A DNA stretch of 38,246 nucleotides from a virus, in the IMG/VR virus record IMGVR_UViG_3300010371_000071, positions 1 through 38,246 of that record; one strand, given 5' to 3'. The notes beneath the pieces are model-generated. The model was given only the letters and a program-made list of their open reading frames with translations, did not search any database and was not told the origin of the DNA. This document shows positions 1-7,396 of the stretch, one piece after another. The number at the start of each line of letters is the position of its first letter. Position 1 is the stretch's first letter. Both the position numbers and the translations under genes were made by a program.

Positions 1-80
1 CTCGCGTACGCATGCCGACGATGTCGGGTTTCAAAATACCGGGATTTGTATACCGATTGCCACCACGGGTGGAGGGCTGA
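1..80 (+). CDS. 3' end of an upstream gene (partial, hypothetical)
   Basis: The frame ending in TGA at 78-80 is open back to the window edge and stops one base before the ATG of the next gene, as is typical of tightly packed phage operons. Only about 25 codons are visible and they carry no recognisable motif. An open frame this short could occur by chance, so this is a tentative call. Confidence 0.35.
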   Translation, partial: RVRMPTMSGFKIPGFVYRLPPRVEG

Positions 81-533
81 ATGAACGCAATTCTGTCTGA
101 GCCGATCGACGCCGAAGCCGCTGAAGAGGCTCGAATTGACGAGCTCTCCAGGAAGATCCACGGCGTAGAGCGTTCGTGGCTCGACTCGGCCCTTAACGAC
201 TGGGGCAACTGGATCGAGCAGAACAGCGACTACGAGGGTTACCCGCGGGCCGATGCCATTGCGTCCTGGCTCGAGGGCGGCGGTGGCAGTCGACGTGGCC
301 ACCGGGTGCTGTGCCTCGACATGCCGCACCGGATCTACAGCATGCACGCCCGCTGGCTGCTGCTCCCCGAGCACGAGCAGATAGTCGTCTGGACAGAGTA
401 TGTTCCCAGGCTGAAGGAAACCAACGAGGTCTGGACGAGTGTCGAGAAGGCGTCACGGATTGGGGTGGGGCCGAACGTCTACCGGAAGCGGTTGCAGCGC
501 GCGCGGCTTAGGATCCTCGGGCTGGCGGTGTAG
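81..533 (+). CDS. Phage antitermination protein Q-like regulator
   Basis: The 150-residue protein starts at an ATG preceded by a strong GGAGGG ribosome site. A central segment with WGNW near residue 41 and a YP element, followed by a C-terminal helix-turn-helix-like part (IGVGPNVYRKRLQRAR), matches the general plan of the phage-82/PF06530 type of Q antiterminators, which resemble sigma region 4. Such proteins load onto RNA polymerase paused near the late promoter and let it read through terminators. The context fits: a promoter with two intrinsic terminators lies about 430 bases downstream, before the whole late region. The family call is by eye; a sigma-like late activator is the alternative. 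Confidence 0.65.
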   Translation: MNAILSEPIDAEAAEEARIDELSRKIHGVERSWLDSALNDWGNWIEQNSDYEGYPRADAIASWLEGGGGSRRGHRVLCLDMPHRIYSMHARWLLLPEHEQIVVWTEYVPRLKETNEVWTSVEKASRIGVGPNVYRKRLQRARLRILGLAV

Positions 534-565
534 GCTAGAGCCGGACTGGGATTACCGAGTGGCAC

Positions 566-961
566 ATGAAAGCAATCTTCGTCTCGATCTCAGTGCTGCT
601 TGCTGGGTGCGCGTCCATTAATGCCGCGATGCCTTACGCCGGGGCTCAGCCGCAAAGAATTCCGGCAAGCGTAGCGGCCATGAGTATCGACGAGCTCGAC
701 GTGCGCAGATCCGTCAAGCGTCCCGGAAAGGTTTGGGTGTCGCCGCCCGATGGGAAAGTTCTGGCGCTTGCGTATACCTGGCGCGACACGCAGTGGGCCG
801 CGATGTTGTCAACCACGGTCGAGCCAGCCTATCGTGCTGCGGCATTGGTCGCGCTTCGCGAAACAGAGCAGGGCTCGTGCTCCGTCACCGATCAGACTCC
901 ATGGCCGGATCAGTTCGCTATCGAGTACGCCTTTAGCTGCGACACGCTCGCCGCAAAGTAG
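566..961 (+). CDS. Small lipoprotein of unknown function
   Basis: The 131-residue product begins with a lysine, a hydrophobic stretch and a clear lipobox, LLAGC, with the lipidated cysteine at residue 15. It should be exported by Sec and anchored by signal peptidase II. The mature part is soluble and unrecognised. It contains two further cysteines near residues 104 and 124 that could pair in the periplasm. It lies between the Q-like gene and the late promoter, so it is probably expressed with the delayed-early genes. A role in superinfection exclusion is possible, but only by analogy with other phage lipoproteins. Confidence 0.75.
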   Translation: MKAIFVSISVLLAGCASINAAMPYAGAQPQRIPASVAAMSIDELDVRRSVKRPGKVWVSPPDGKVLALAYTWRDTQWAAMLSTTVEPAYRAAALVALRETEQGSCSVTDQTPWPDQFAIEYAFSCDTLAAK

Positions 962-964
962 GAG

Positions 965-993
965 TTGACGCCAAGTCACAGTAGGGGTATACA
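965..993 (+). promoter_or_regulatory. Candidate late promoter (pR'-like)
   Basis: TTGACG at 965-970 and TATACA at 988-993 are separated by 17 bases, a near-consensus sigma70 promoter. It lies just after the Q-like gene and its lipoprotein neighbour and points toward the structural genes. Transcription would start near base 1000, only about 55 bases before the first intrinsic terminator, as at lambda pR'/tR'. Confidence 0.6.
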
Positions 994-1053
994 GACGGGC
1001 AGTGTCGGATAGTGCGCTCAGACCATAAGCGATAACCGACATCCGTAATCACG

Positions 1054-1077
1054 AACCCGCCCATGTGGCGGGTTTTT
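1054..1077 (+). terminator. Intrinsic terminator 1 in the late leader
   Basis: An 8-bp stem (AACCCGCC at 1054-1061 paired with GGCGGGTT at 67-74 of the same block) with a 5-base loop is followed by five T residues. It lies about 55-80 bases downstream of the candidate late promoter, so transcripts should stop here unless the polymerase is modified. Confidence 0.8.
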
Positions 1078-1105
1078 CGTTTCCAGGTCCCTCCCGACCT
1101 CCCCT

Positions 1106-1328
1106 GCCGCGCCGAGCAACGCGCGGCTATTTCGCCGTCATGGCGTCTCAGCCCTGCCCCCGCAGGGCTTTTTTATTTTCGCGAGCCGCAAGTGAAGCCA
1201 ACTGCGTATCAGTTCTTGCGCCGCATTCTACGGAACGGTTGCAAGCCAAAGGCTTGCGCTTGGTTTGAGACTCGCTACGGCGTTCGCGTGCGCACCGGGC
1301 CGTGCACCTGCGCCAAGCGGCCAACGCC
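1106..1328 (+). promoter_or_regulatory. Structured non-coding leader, remaining part
   Basis: The gap between 962 and 1328 has no convincing gene. Apart from the promoter and two terminators it contains a 7-bp inverted repeat at 1106-1112/1121-1127 and a perfect GCAAGCC-AAA-GGCTTGC hairpin at 1241-1257. It is the largest non-coding stretch upstream of the terminase genes, so it is also the best place in the window to look for cos, although I see no direct proof of a cos site. Confidence 0.4.
1150..1179 (+). terminator. Intrinsic terminator 2 in the late leader
   Basis: An 8-bp stem, AGCCCTGC (1150-1157) with GCAGGGCT (1162-1169), and a CCCC loop are followed by TTTTTATTTT. With terminator 1 it forms a double stop before the structural genes. 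Confidence 0.8.
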
Positions 1329-2057
1329 ATGAGCGTGACATTCAGCCGCCGCAGCAACTTCCAGTATCAGCCGCCGGCTGCCGCTATCTCATCGCTGCTG
1401 CTGGGCGATCACGGCAAAGACTTCGATCTCGACACGCAGGGCACCTCGCCCTCATCGGTCACGCTCAACACGCAGACGAGTGGCAGCACGATCCTGGTGC
1501 TGCGCGGCTGCGAGTTCGCGAACACCAACGCGCCGACCGACAACAAAAGCAACACCTACACCCAGGTTGGAAGCAACCAGGGATATGCGGGCGGCCTCTG
1601 GCCTGGCTTCGGCATTCAGATATGGGCGAAGGCTGGGGCCACTGGCGGCTCGTCGCACACCGTCCAGTTCACGAAGTCAGGTAGCTCAGGCGAAGAGTCG
1701 AGCCTGATTGTGGCGGAGATCAAGGACGCCGGGTCCATCCACACGAGCGGCTTTGTGGCTCGAGCGTCCTCGGGCGCTGGAGCTACGCATGCGAGCGCAT
1801 CGATCACGACGTCTGTGCCGTGCCGGTTGATCTCGCTGTGGAGCGGAGATGGCGTGACTGGCACGCCTGATTTCACCGCCAATCCATCGGCTGGGTGGAC
1901 GTCCTTCGAGTTCGATTTCCGCCCCACCGGCACGGCCTACATCCAGATGGCAGCCGCTGTGCGTGACGTTGTGGTGCCGGCTGGAACGTATTCGATGAAC
2001 TGGATCCCGGTGTCTGACCAAGGCTCGTCTATCGGACTTGTCGCGGTGGCTGCATGA
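1329..2057 (+). CDS. Putative virion protein, first of a paralogous pair
   Basis: The 242-residue protein is rich in Ser, Thr, Gly and Ala and looks all-beta; there is no signal peptide or membrane segment. It carries a DNKSNTYTQVGSNQ motif (residues about 62-75) that recurs as DNKGNSANYTLVGTEQ in the next gene, so the two share a fold. Related phage proteins are usually annotated as hypothetical structural or tail-associated proteins. The frame is open to a GTG at 1302, but the ATG at 1329 is preferred. It is the first gene after the double terminator and ends by ATGA overlap with its paralogue. The function is not known. Confidence 0.7.
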   Translation: MSVTFSRRSNFQYQPPAAAISSLLLGDHGKDFDLDTQGTSPSSVTLNTQTSGSTILVLRGCEFANTNAPTDNKSNTYTQVGSNQGYAGGLWPGFGIQIWAKAGATGGSSHTVQFTKSGSSGEESSLIVAEIKDAGSIHTSGFVARASSGAGATHASASITTSVPCRLISLWSGDGVTGTPDFTANPSAGWTSFEFDFRPTGTAYIQMAAAVRDVVVPAGTYSMNWIPVSDQGSSIGLVAVAA

Positions 2058-2767
2058 GCGCAGCAGTCGGTATCGCGGTCAAGGGCGCTGCCGTTGGCAC
2101 CGCGACCACGGCATCAGGCGCTTCGCAGGCAACAGGCTCGACGTTCTACATCTTCATGGTGTGGGACTCGTTCTCGACGTTTACGAGTGTCGCCGACAAC
2201 AAAGGCAACAGCGCTAACTACACGCTGGTTGGCACTGAACAGACGGTCGGGTCGTTCAAGACGCGCCTGTACAAGTGCGTCAACGGCGCAGGCGGTTCAG
2301 GCCACACGGCGACGGTGGTCGTATCTGGCGGCGGACAGCCGACTGTATTCTTGATCGAGGCGACAGGTTGCGACACGTCAACGCCTGTCGATCAGAGCGA
2401 TCGGCGTGCCGACAGCACTACGCCATTCACGCTCGCTGCGGGCCTAACGACCACGCAGAACAATGAACTCCTGCTGACGTTCCTCGGCGGCGATAGCAGC
2501 AGTAACCCGACGACGCTTGCGGAGAGCGGTCTCGGCAGCTCGACCATTGTGGTGTCGGAGACGAACGGTGCCGCGAACTGGACCAGCGGAATTGCGTGGT
2601 CTTACAAAACGTCTACCGGAACATTCAACCCGAGTTGGACGTCGAGCGGCGCGACTAACACGATCGTCTATCTAGAGACGCTGAAAGAAGCCGCTGGTGC
2701 AGGCTCGAGTACGCCAGGCAAGACCTGGCAGGCGCAGGGCTCCATGGGCGTCATGGTCTCAATGTAG
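2054..2767 (+). CDS. Putative virion protein, second of a paralogous pair
   Basis: This 237-residue, Ser/Thr/Gly-rich, probably all-beta protein starts in an ATGA overlap with the preceding gene. A DNKGN..YTLVGTEQ motif (about residues 56-71) matches the neighbour. The C-terminal third has extra beta-like sequence ending in KTWQAQGSMGVMVSM. Its low-complexity, strand-rich composition suits an exposed virion or adhesion protein. It is placed with virion genes only by composition and location; no catalytic motif is visible. Confidence 0.7.
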   Translation: MSAAVGIAVKGAAVGTATTASGASQATGSTFYIFMVWDSFSTFTSVADNKGNSANYTLVGTEQTVGSFKTRLYKCVNGAGGSGHTATVVVSGGGQPTVFLIEATGCDTSTPVDQSDRRADSTTPFTLAAGLTTTQNNELLLTFLGGDSSSNPTTLAESGLGSSTIVVSETNGAANWTSGIAWSYKTSTGTFNPSWTSSGATNTIVYLETLKEAAGAGSSTPGKTWQAQGSMGVMVSM

Positions 2768-2783
2768 GTAACGCAGAGTTCAC

Positions 2784-3107
2784 ATGAAGCAGCACTTCGG
2801 CTCTACGCTGGTGAAAGCCGGCGCGCAGTTCATCACCGAGAACTACGTGAGCAGCCCACCGGCTGCGTGGGTCGTGGACTCAGCGGGCGCCGTGTTCGAG
2901 CTCGGCACGCAGCGCTACGTTGATCCTAACGCCACTGCCTTCCGGCAGCGTTACGACACCGACCCGCGCGGTCAGTTCGCATTCAACGTGATTTGCAATG
3001 GCGTCGATACGGGCGAGTTTGCAAGCACCATCGAGCGCCGCAAAGGCCGTATCCGGATCTACACCCGCGAGGGTTGGAAGGTTTGGAACGGCCGATCGTT
3101 TTTCTGA
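2784..3107 (+). CDS. Hypothetical protein, 107 aa
   Basis: This short, soluble protein has alternating aromatic and charged residues, with RRKGRIRIYTREGWKVWNG near the C-terminus suggesting beta strands. It shows no signal peptide and no family I can name. It starts 16 bases after the previous gene with a weak GAG ribosome site, and belongs to the block of likely virion proteins upstream of the packaging genes. Confidence 0.65.
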   Translation: MKQHFGSTLVKAGAQFITENYVSSPPAAWVVDSAGAVFELGTQRYVDPNATAFRQRYDTDPRGQFAFNVICNGVDTGEFASTIERRKGRIRIYTREGWKVWNGRSFF

Positions 3108-3146
3108 TCCTCCGTCCTATGACGGGCTAACTATTGGAGATTGACT

Positions 3147-3635
3147 ATGTCCCGTGAATATATCGTAGGTGGAGGTGGCCTCACTCTGGCGAACCAGGCT
3201 GTGACTCTCGTCTTCATCAACCCTTCGTCCACCATCGGCATCGAGATCCTTCGCTGCTGCGCCGGCCAGACCGGCACGACCACGAGCGCGCAGCAGCGCG
3301 TTCAGCAGAATACGCAGGTCACGGCGTTCCCGACGCTGACCTCTGCGACGCCTGCCAAGACTCGCTTGAGCGATCCGACGTCCGGCATCACTGGCGGCAC
3401 CGCAGGCGCAGCTGGCACCGCGGGCATCAACGCCTCTGCGGAAGGTGCGGGATCGAAGACCGTGATCGACAACGACACGTTCAACAACCTGAACGGCTAT
3501 TTGTGGGTTCCGACGCCTCGCGAGACGCGCATCATCGGCGCCGGTGCTTCGTCCGGGTTCGGCTTCCACTTGCCGGTTGCTCCGGGCACGCTCACTAACT
3601 GGCAGTGCTCTGTCACGTTCGGCGAGGTCGGCTGA
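3147..3635 (+). CDS. Putative abundant virion (decoration-like) protein
   Basis: The protein has 162 residues, is Gly/Ala/Thr-rich and lacks export or membrane signals. The ATG at 3147 is chosen over the TTG at 3141 because it sits 6 bases after GGAGA. That leader resembles those of the capsid (9520) and tail-tube (16484) genes, the two products needed in most copies. The gene is closed by a strong terminator (3646-3673). Middle segments such as GGTAGAAGTAGINASAEGAG look flexible. A head-decoration or other high-copy structural role is inferred from these signals, not from a recognised family. Confidence 0.65.
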   Translation: MSREYIVGGGGLTLANQAVTLVFINPSSTIGIEILRCCAGQTGTTTSAQQRVQQNTQVTAFPTLTSATPAKTRLSDPTSGITGGTAGAAGTAGINASAEGAGSKTVIDNDTFNNLNGYLWVPTPRETRIIGAGASSGFGFHLPVAPGTLTNWQCSVTFGEVG

Positions 3636-3645
3636 GCTAACTAGG

Positions 3646-3673
3646 ACGGGGGAGGCAACTCCCCCGTTTTCTT
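3646..3673 (+). terminator. Strong intrinsic terminator overlapping a ribosome site
   Basis: A 9-bp stem (ACGGGGGAG with CTCCCCCGT) and GCAA tetraloop are followed by TTTTCTT. The next gene's ATG comes immediately after the T-tract, and its only Shine-Dalgarno-like sequence (GGGGGAGG) is inside the left arm and loop of the hairpin. Confidence 0.85.
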
Positions 3674-4693
3674 ATGAGCCACTTTCGCGTACCGCCGCCA
3701 GTTTTTGTCGGTGGTCGCCAGCCGTACGCGCCGCGGCTTGGCATAGCGCAGAGTGGGCCGACGCCGGATCAACCTCCGGTATTGACGCGCGCGAATCTGG
3801 CCATTGTGCTGGATTCCTGGAAGCTGCCTTTTGCGTACCCGCAAGGGTATCAAGAGATAGCGCCGCTTGTTCCGGTTGCGGCGGCTCCGTCAGGTCCTCC
3901 GATACGGTCTAACAACCTAACGCCTGCGATTCTCGCAGCGTGGGTTACGCAGCCGACAGCGATCTCGCTGGCGTCGTTCGCTGGGCAGTTGGTATCCGAC
4001 CAGCCGCCTGCGCGGACGTACGAAAACTTAACGACGATCCTGAACGCATGGCGTCCGCCGTTCGTTCAGACGCAGGGCGGTGGGGAAATCGCGCCGCTAC
4101 TGGCGGTTCCGGTTGTTCCAGACCAGCCGCCGGTACCCGGCAAGCAAACGCAAGCGCTGGTGGTCGCGTTGTGGCAGCCGCCACACGTGATATCGCAAGG
4201 GTATGCGGACATTGCGCCGCTCGCCCCTGCGCCAGTGGCACCTGATCAGCCGCCGATTCCGGGCAAGTCGACGACGGGCTTGGTGATCGCATCGTGGCAA
4301 CCGCCGCATGTGATCTCTCAGGGCTACGCAGACATTGCGCCCATTGTTCCGGCGCCGACTGTTCCCGACGCGCCGCCGATTCCTGGACGTGTCACGTCGG
4401 CGCTGGTGGTTGCGAGCTGGCAGAGGCCGTTCTATTTGGCGCAGAGCGCCGAGTGGATCGCGCCGCTGGTACAGGCGCCGGTAGTCAGCAATCCGCCGTT
4501 CACGCAGCAGGCGATACAGATCGCGTTCGGCACGTGGCGCGTTCAGTACCAGGCAGCGCAAGGATATGGCGACATTGCGCCGTTCGTGCCGCCGGATTCC
4601 GTCGCGGATACGCCGCCGTCGACTCGGCAGGTCACGGTCAGCGTGACGACGACCATCGTCGTCAACGCGTCGAGCGGCATCACAGTTCATTGA
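3674..4693 (+). CDS. Proline-rich 41-residue tandem-repeat protein
   Basis: The 339-residue protein is built from about seven repeats plus a partial unit. Each has a PP pair, a short variable part, an A(L/I)(V/L)..SW segment, then QGY.DIAP and a Pro/Val/Ala linker. PP pairs fall at residues 34, 75, 111, 152, 193, 234, 274 and 314, so spacing is 41 except one 36-residue unit and the last two at 40. Units 4 and 5 are nearly identical. The tail (residues 320-339) is a beta-like Thr/Val stretch. No signal or membrane segment is seen. An elongated virion appendage or spacer is the best guess. The start lies directly after a terminator. Confidence 0.75.
   Translation: MSHFRVPPPVFVGGRQPYAPRLGIAQSGPTPDQPPVLTRANLAIVLDSWKLPFAYPQGYQEIAPLVPVAAAPSGPPIRSNNLTPAILAAWVTQPTAISLASFAGQLVSDQPPARTYENLTTILNAWRPPFVQTQGGGEIAPLLAVPVVPDQPPVPGKQTQALVVALWQPPHVISQGYADIAPLAPAPVAPDQPPIPGKSTTGLVIASWQPPHVISQGYADIAPIVPAPTVPDAPPIPGRVTSALVVASWQRPFYLAQSAEWIAPLVQAPVVSNPPFTQQAIQIAFGTWRVQYQAAQGYGDIAPFVPPDSVADTPPSTRQVTVSVTTTIVVNASSGITVH
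3764..4618 (+). repeat. Coding tandem repeats of about 123 bp
   Basis: The 41-residue units of the protein are visible in DNA as repeats of 123 bases, most alike between about 4118 and 4363 (two adjacent units encoding QPPHVISQGYADIAP). One unit is 15 bases short (five residues). Synonymous differences between units show that the duplication is not brand new. Confidence 0.8.
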
Positions 4694-4708
4694 GGCAACG
4701 CACGCACG

Positions 4709-4975
4709 ATGCTCCCGCTCAAGAGTCCCGGTGACTCGATCGATTTTCAGATGACCTGGGCGAATATCTCGCCGGCAACGCTGTCGTCCGTGACGCACAC
4801 GGTGCCGACCGACGTATCCAAGGTCAGCGAGTCGAACACGACGACGACGAGCACGGTTCGCGTGTCAGGCGCGAAGCATGGCAAGGTTTACCAGATTGTG
4901 GGTACGGCGACGCTGAGCTCTGGCCGCACGCTCGAGCGCACGTTCCCGCTCACCTGTTTCTACGGTGCTGGCTAG
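4709..4975 (+). CDS. Conserved small phage structural protein (putative)
   Basis: The 88-residue protein has an Ig-like or beta-sandwich pattern: DFQMTWANISPATLSSVTHTVP near the N-terminus, then VSGAKHGKVYQIVGTATLSSGRTLERTF and a terminal cysteine. Small proteins of this pattern are frequent near packaging or tail genes of proteobacterial phages and are normally listed as hypothetical. Its stop overlaps the next gene's GTG by one base. I regard it as a virion or assembly protein by context. Confidence 0.65.
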   Translation: MLPLKSPGDSIDFQMTWANISPATLSSVTHTVPTDVSKVSESNTTTTSTVRVSGAKHGKVYQIVGTATLSSGRTLERTFPLTCFYGAG

Positions 4976-5319
4976 TGGCGTTTGCGCCTCCCGTTCACCG
5001 TCACGACGGTTACCGGACGCCTGAGCAGCGCCGAAAGGCGGAAGACGAACGCCGCGGCAACGCTCGTTCACGCGGGTACGACCGTACTTGGGAGAGTGTG
5101 CGCCGGGAGTTCCTCGCGCAGCATCCACTCTGCGAGTGCGACGAGCACAAGGGCAAAGACTTCACGGCGTTCTCTCAAGTTGTCGACCACCGGCAGTCGA
5201 TTGCAGAGCGCCCTGATCTTCGCCTTGAGTGGTCGAACCTGCGCGCGATGACCAAGCGCTGTCACGACAAGCGAACCGCCAAAGAACAAGGGTTCGCTAT
5301 GTGCGGAGTGCAGCGATGA
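4975..5319 (+). CDS. HNH endonuclease next to terminase
   Basis: A 114-residue protein with the beta-beta-alpha-metal nuclease layout: CxC at residues 53-55, DH at 71-72 (general base His72), Asn88 and His97. The N-terminus is basic. In HK97 and many cos phages a small HNH protein is encoded beside the terminase and stimulates specific cos cleavage by TerL; the position here directly before TerS fits that role. It starts at a GTG overlapping the previous stop and ends in an ATGA overlap with terS. Confidence 0.85.
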   Translation: MAFAPPVHRHDGYRTPEQRRKAEDERRGNARSRGYDRTWESVRREFLAQHPLCECDEHKGKDFTAFSQVVDHRQSIAERPDLRLEWSNLRAMTKRCHDKRTAKEQGFAMCGVQR

Positions 5320-5819
5320 GGATGACGAGCGATCAGTCGAAACGTGCCGCAGGGACGTATACGCCGGCCCGCAAGCGGACGCCGCTCAACGTGCCCACGG
5401 GGAAACCTACGGCGCCTGCGTGGCTCTCAGAAGGCGCCAAGGCCGTCTGGAACGATCTCATCAAGGATCTTGCGAAGACCGGAATTATGGCGCGCGTCGA
5501 CTGGGTCACGTTCGCGCCGCTGTGCGAGTTGATGGCGGAGTTTTCCGAGGATCCGCGTGGCTTCTCTGTGGGGAAGCTGAAGGAGTTGAGACTCCTGGCG
5601 GGCGAACTCGGTTGCTCGATCCACTCGCGATTGAAGATGAAGTCGCCGGAAGGCGTTGATCCAGCGGACGACGAGCCGCAGGAACCCAAGGAACCGCAGT
5701 GTCCGCAAGACGCGAAAGTGGTGAGTATATCGAGTCTGCTATCCGGTACGCGCAAAGCGTCGTTGCCGGAGACATCCCAGCCTGCCGATATGTCCGCCTC
5801 GCCTGCCAGCGACAGCTAG
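5316..5819 (+). CDS. terS: Terminase small subunit (P27-like)
   Basis: The 167-residue protein matches the P27/TIGR01558 type: a basic N-terminus with P.WLS..AK.VW..L...L...G as APAWLSEGAKAVWNDLIKDL, followed by a helical region ending in a variable acidic/proline tail. TerS recognises the packaging site and regulates TerL. The start at ATG 5316 (ATGA overlap) is preferred because the frame upstream lies within the HNH gene. The last 121 bases also encode the start of TerL in another frame. Confidence 0.85.
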   Translation: MRMTSDQSKRAAGTYTPARKRTPLNVPTGKPTAPAWLSEGAKAVWNDLIKDLAKTGIMARVDWVTFAPLCELMAEFSEDPRGFSVGKLKELRLLAGELGCSIHSRLKMKSPEGVDPADDEPQEPKEPQCPQDAKVVSISSLLSGTRKASLPETSQPADMSASPASDS

Positions 5820-7396
5820 ACGAACTCGAGCGCGCAGAGCGGGGTGATTTCCCGTTTCGCTTCGATATCGATCGGAGCGAAGACGTTTGCCGATTCATCG
5901 AATCCCTGCCGCACATCCGCGGCAAGTGGAAGACGGCGAATATCCGGCTCGAGCCGTGGCAGTGCTTCATCCTCACGACCGTTTTCGGGTGGGTGGACGA
6001 ACACGGTAACCGCAGATTCCGCGCGGTGTACATTGAGGTCCCAAGGAAGAACGCGAAGTCGACGCTGACCGCTGGCGTCGGGCTTTACATGCTCGCCGCG
6101 GACGGAGAGGTGGGCGCCGAGTGCTACAGCTTGGCGACGAAGCGCGAACAGGCGCTTGCCGTGTGGACGGTGGCGCGCTTCATGGCGAAGCGTGAACCGA
6201 AGCTGTGCCACAAACACGGCATCGAGGTTCGCGCGCGTAGCGTGATGGCGGAAGACGGTGCGGCGCACTTCCAGGCGCTGTCATCGGACGACAACGGCCT
6301 AGATGGCCTGAATCCGCATTTTGCGGGGATCGACGAGCTCCACGCGCATCGCACGCGAGCCGTGCATGACGTCATGGATTCGGCAACAGGCGCGAGATCG
6401 CAGCCGCTGCTATGGGAGATCACGACGGCGGGTTCCGATACGTCGGGAATCTGCTTTGAGATCCGCGACTACAACATCAAGGTGTTGGAGTCGACGGTCG
6501 ACGATCTGCAGCAGTTCGGCATCATCTACACGCTCGACAAAGAAGACATCGAGGCCAAAGACTTCTTCTCGGAGACGTCGTGGGCCAAGGCTAACCCTAA
6601 CTATGGGGTGAGCGTGAATCCGCTTGACATGCGGAGAAAGTCGAAGAAGGCGATTGCATCGCCTGGCGCGCAGTCTGAATTCCTGCGCAAGCATCTCGAC
6701 GTCTGGACGCAGGCTGACAGTCCCTGGATGGACATGGCGGCATGGGCCGCATGCGAGGACAAGTCGCTCACGCTCGAGGACTTCCGCGGAGAGCGGTGTT
6801 TCATCGGCGAAGACTTGGCGTCGAAGGTCGACATCGCAGCAAAGGTTCGCGTGTTCGTCGTCGGCGAGATGGTCTACATCGTGACGGCCGGCGGAAGTTT
6901 CTTCCTGCCTGAAGCGCGAGTCGCCCAGGCGACGAACGCAAGCTATGTCGCATGGGTCGAGAGCGGGTATTTGAAGACCACGCCCGGCAACATCATTGAC
7001 TTTGACGATATCGAAAACTCGTTGCGCGAAGACTCGAAGATGTTCGAGGTTGCAGGCATCGGGTACGACCCCCACCAGGCGACGCGACACGCGACAGCGT
7101 TGTTAGCCGAAGGCTTGCCGATGGTTGAGGTCAGGCAGACGGTGCTGGCGCTGTCTGAGCCCATGAAGGAATTCGAAGCGCTCGTGCTCTCGGGGAAACT
7201 CAAGCACGACGGTAACCCCGTACTCACTTGGATGGTTTCAAACGTGGTGGCGCACTTGGACGCGAAGGACAACATCTATCCGCGTAAGTCGCGTCTGGAG
7301 AACAAGATCGACGGCGCAGTCGCCGTGATCATGGCTCTGGCATTGGCTGCGAAAGAGCGCGAGGGCTACGCCGAAGGTCGAGTGGTCGGCCTGTGA
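5699..7396 (+). CDS. terL: Terminase large subunit (Terminase_1 type)
   Basis: The 565-residue packaging motor has an N-terminal segment AGDIPACRYVRLACQRQLDEL (residues 23-43), LEPWQ.F (84-90), a Walker A-like VPRKNAKST (114-122), a Walker B-like IDELH (211-215) and a C-terminal RNase H-fold nuclease part including GEDLASKVD. It translocates DNA into the prohead and cuts it. The GTG start has AAGGA 7 bases upstream. The family-conserved ACRYVRLACQRQL lies inside the terS overlap, so the overlap is genuine. It ends in a GTGA overlap with the portal gene. Confidence 0.95.
   Translation: MSARRESGEYIESAIRYAQSVVAGDIPACRYVRLACQRQLDELERAERGDFPFRFDIDRSEDVCRFIESLPHIRGKWKTANIRLEPWQCFILTTVFGWVDEHGNRRFRAVYIEVPRKNAKSTLTAGVGLYMLAADGEVGAECYSLATKREQALAVWTVARFMAKREPKLCHKHGIEVRARSVMAEDGAAHFQALSSDDNGLDGLNPHFAGIDELHAHRTRAVHDVMDSATGARSQPLLWEITTAGSDTSGICFEIRDYNIKVLESTVDDLQQFGIIYTLDKEDIEAKDFFSETSWAKANPNYGVSVNPLDMRRKSKKAIASPGAQSEFLRKHLDVWTQADSPWMDMAAWAACEDKSLTLEDFRGERCFIGEDLASKVDIAAKVRVFVVGEMVYIVTAGGSFFLPEARVAQATNASYVAWVESGYLKTTPGNIIDFDDIENSLREDSKMFEVAGIGYDPHQATRHATALLAEGLPMVEVRQTVLALSEPMKEFEALVLSGKLKHDGNPVLTWMVSNVVAHLDAKDNIYPRKSRLENKIDGAVAVIMALALAAKEREGYAEGRVVGL

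Noticed and set aside
3764-4618. Possible CRISPR-like or other non-coding repeat array
   Set aside because: The units are 123 bases, in frame, and encode a coherent 41-residue protein repeat; no short direct repeats with unique spacers occur.
4097-4798. 233-codon minus-strand frame opposite the 41-residue repeats
   Set aside because: Its repeated arginine pattern mirrors the sense repeats; it has no domain and crosses gene boundaries.
6410-7090. 226-codon minus-strand frame opposite terL
   Set aside because: Shadow of the large terminase gene with no motif or independent signals.
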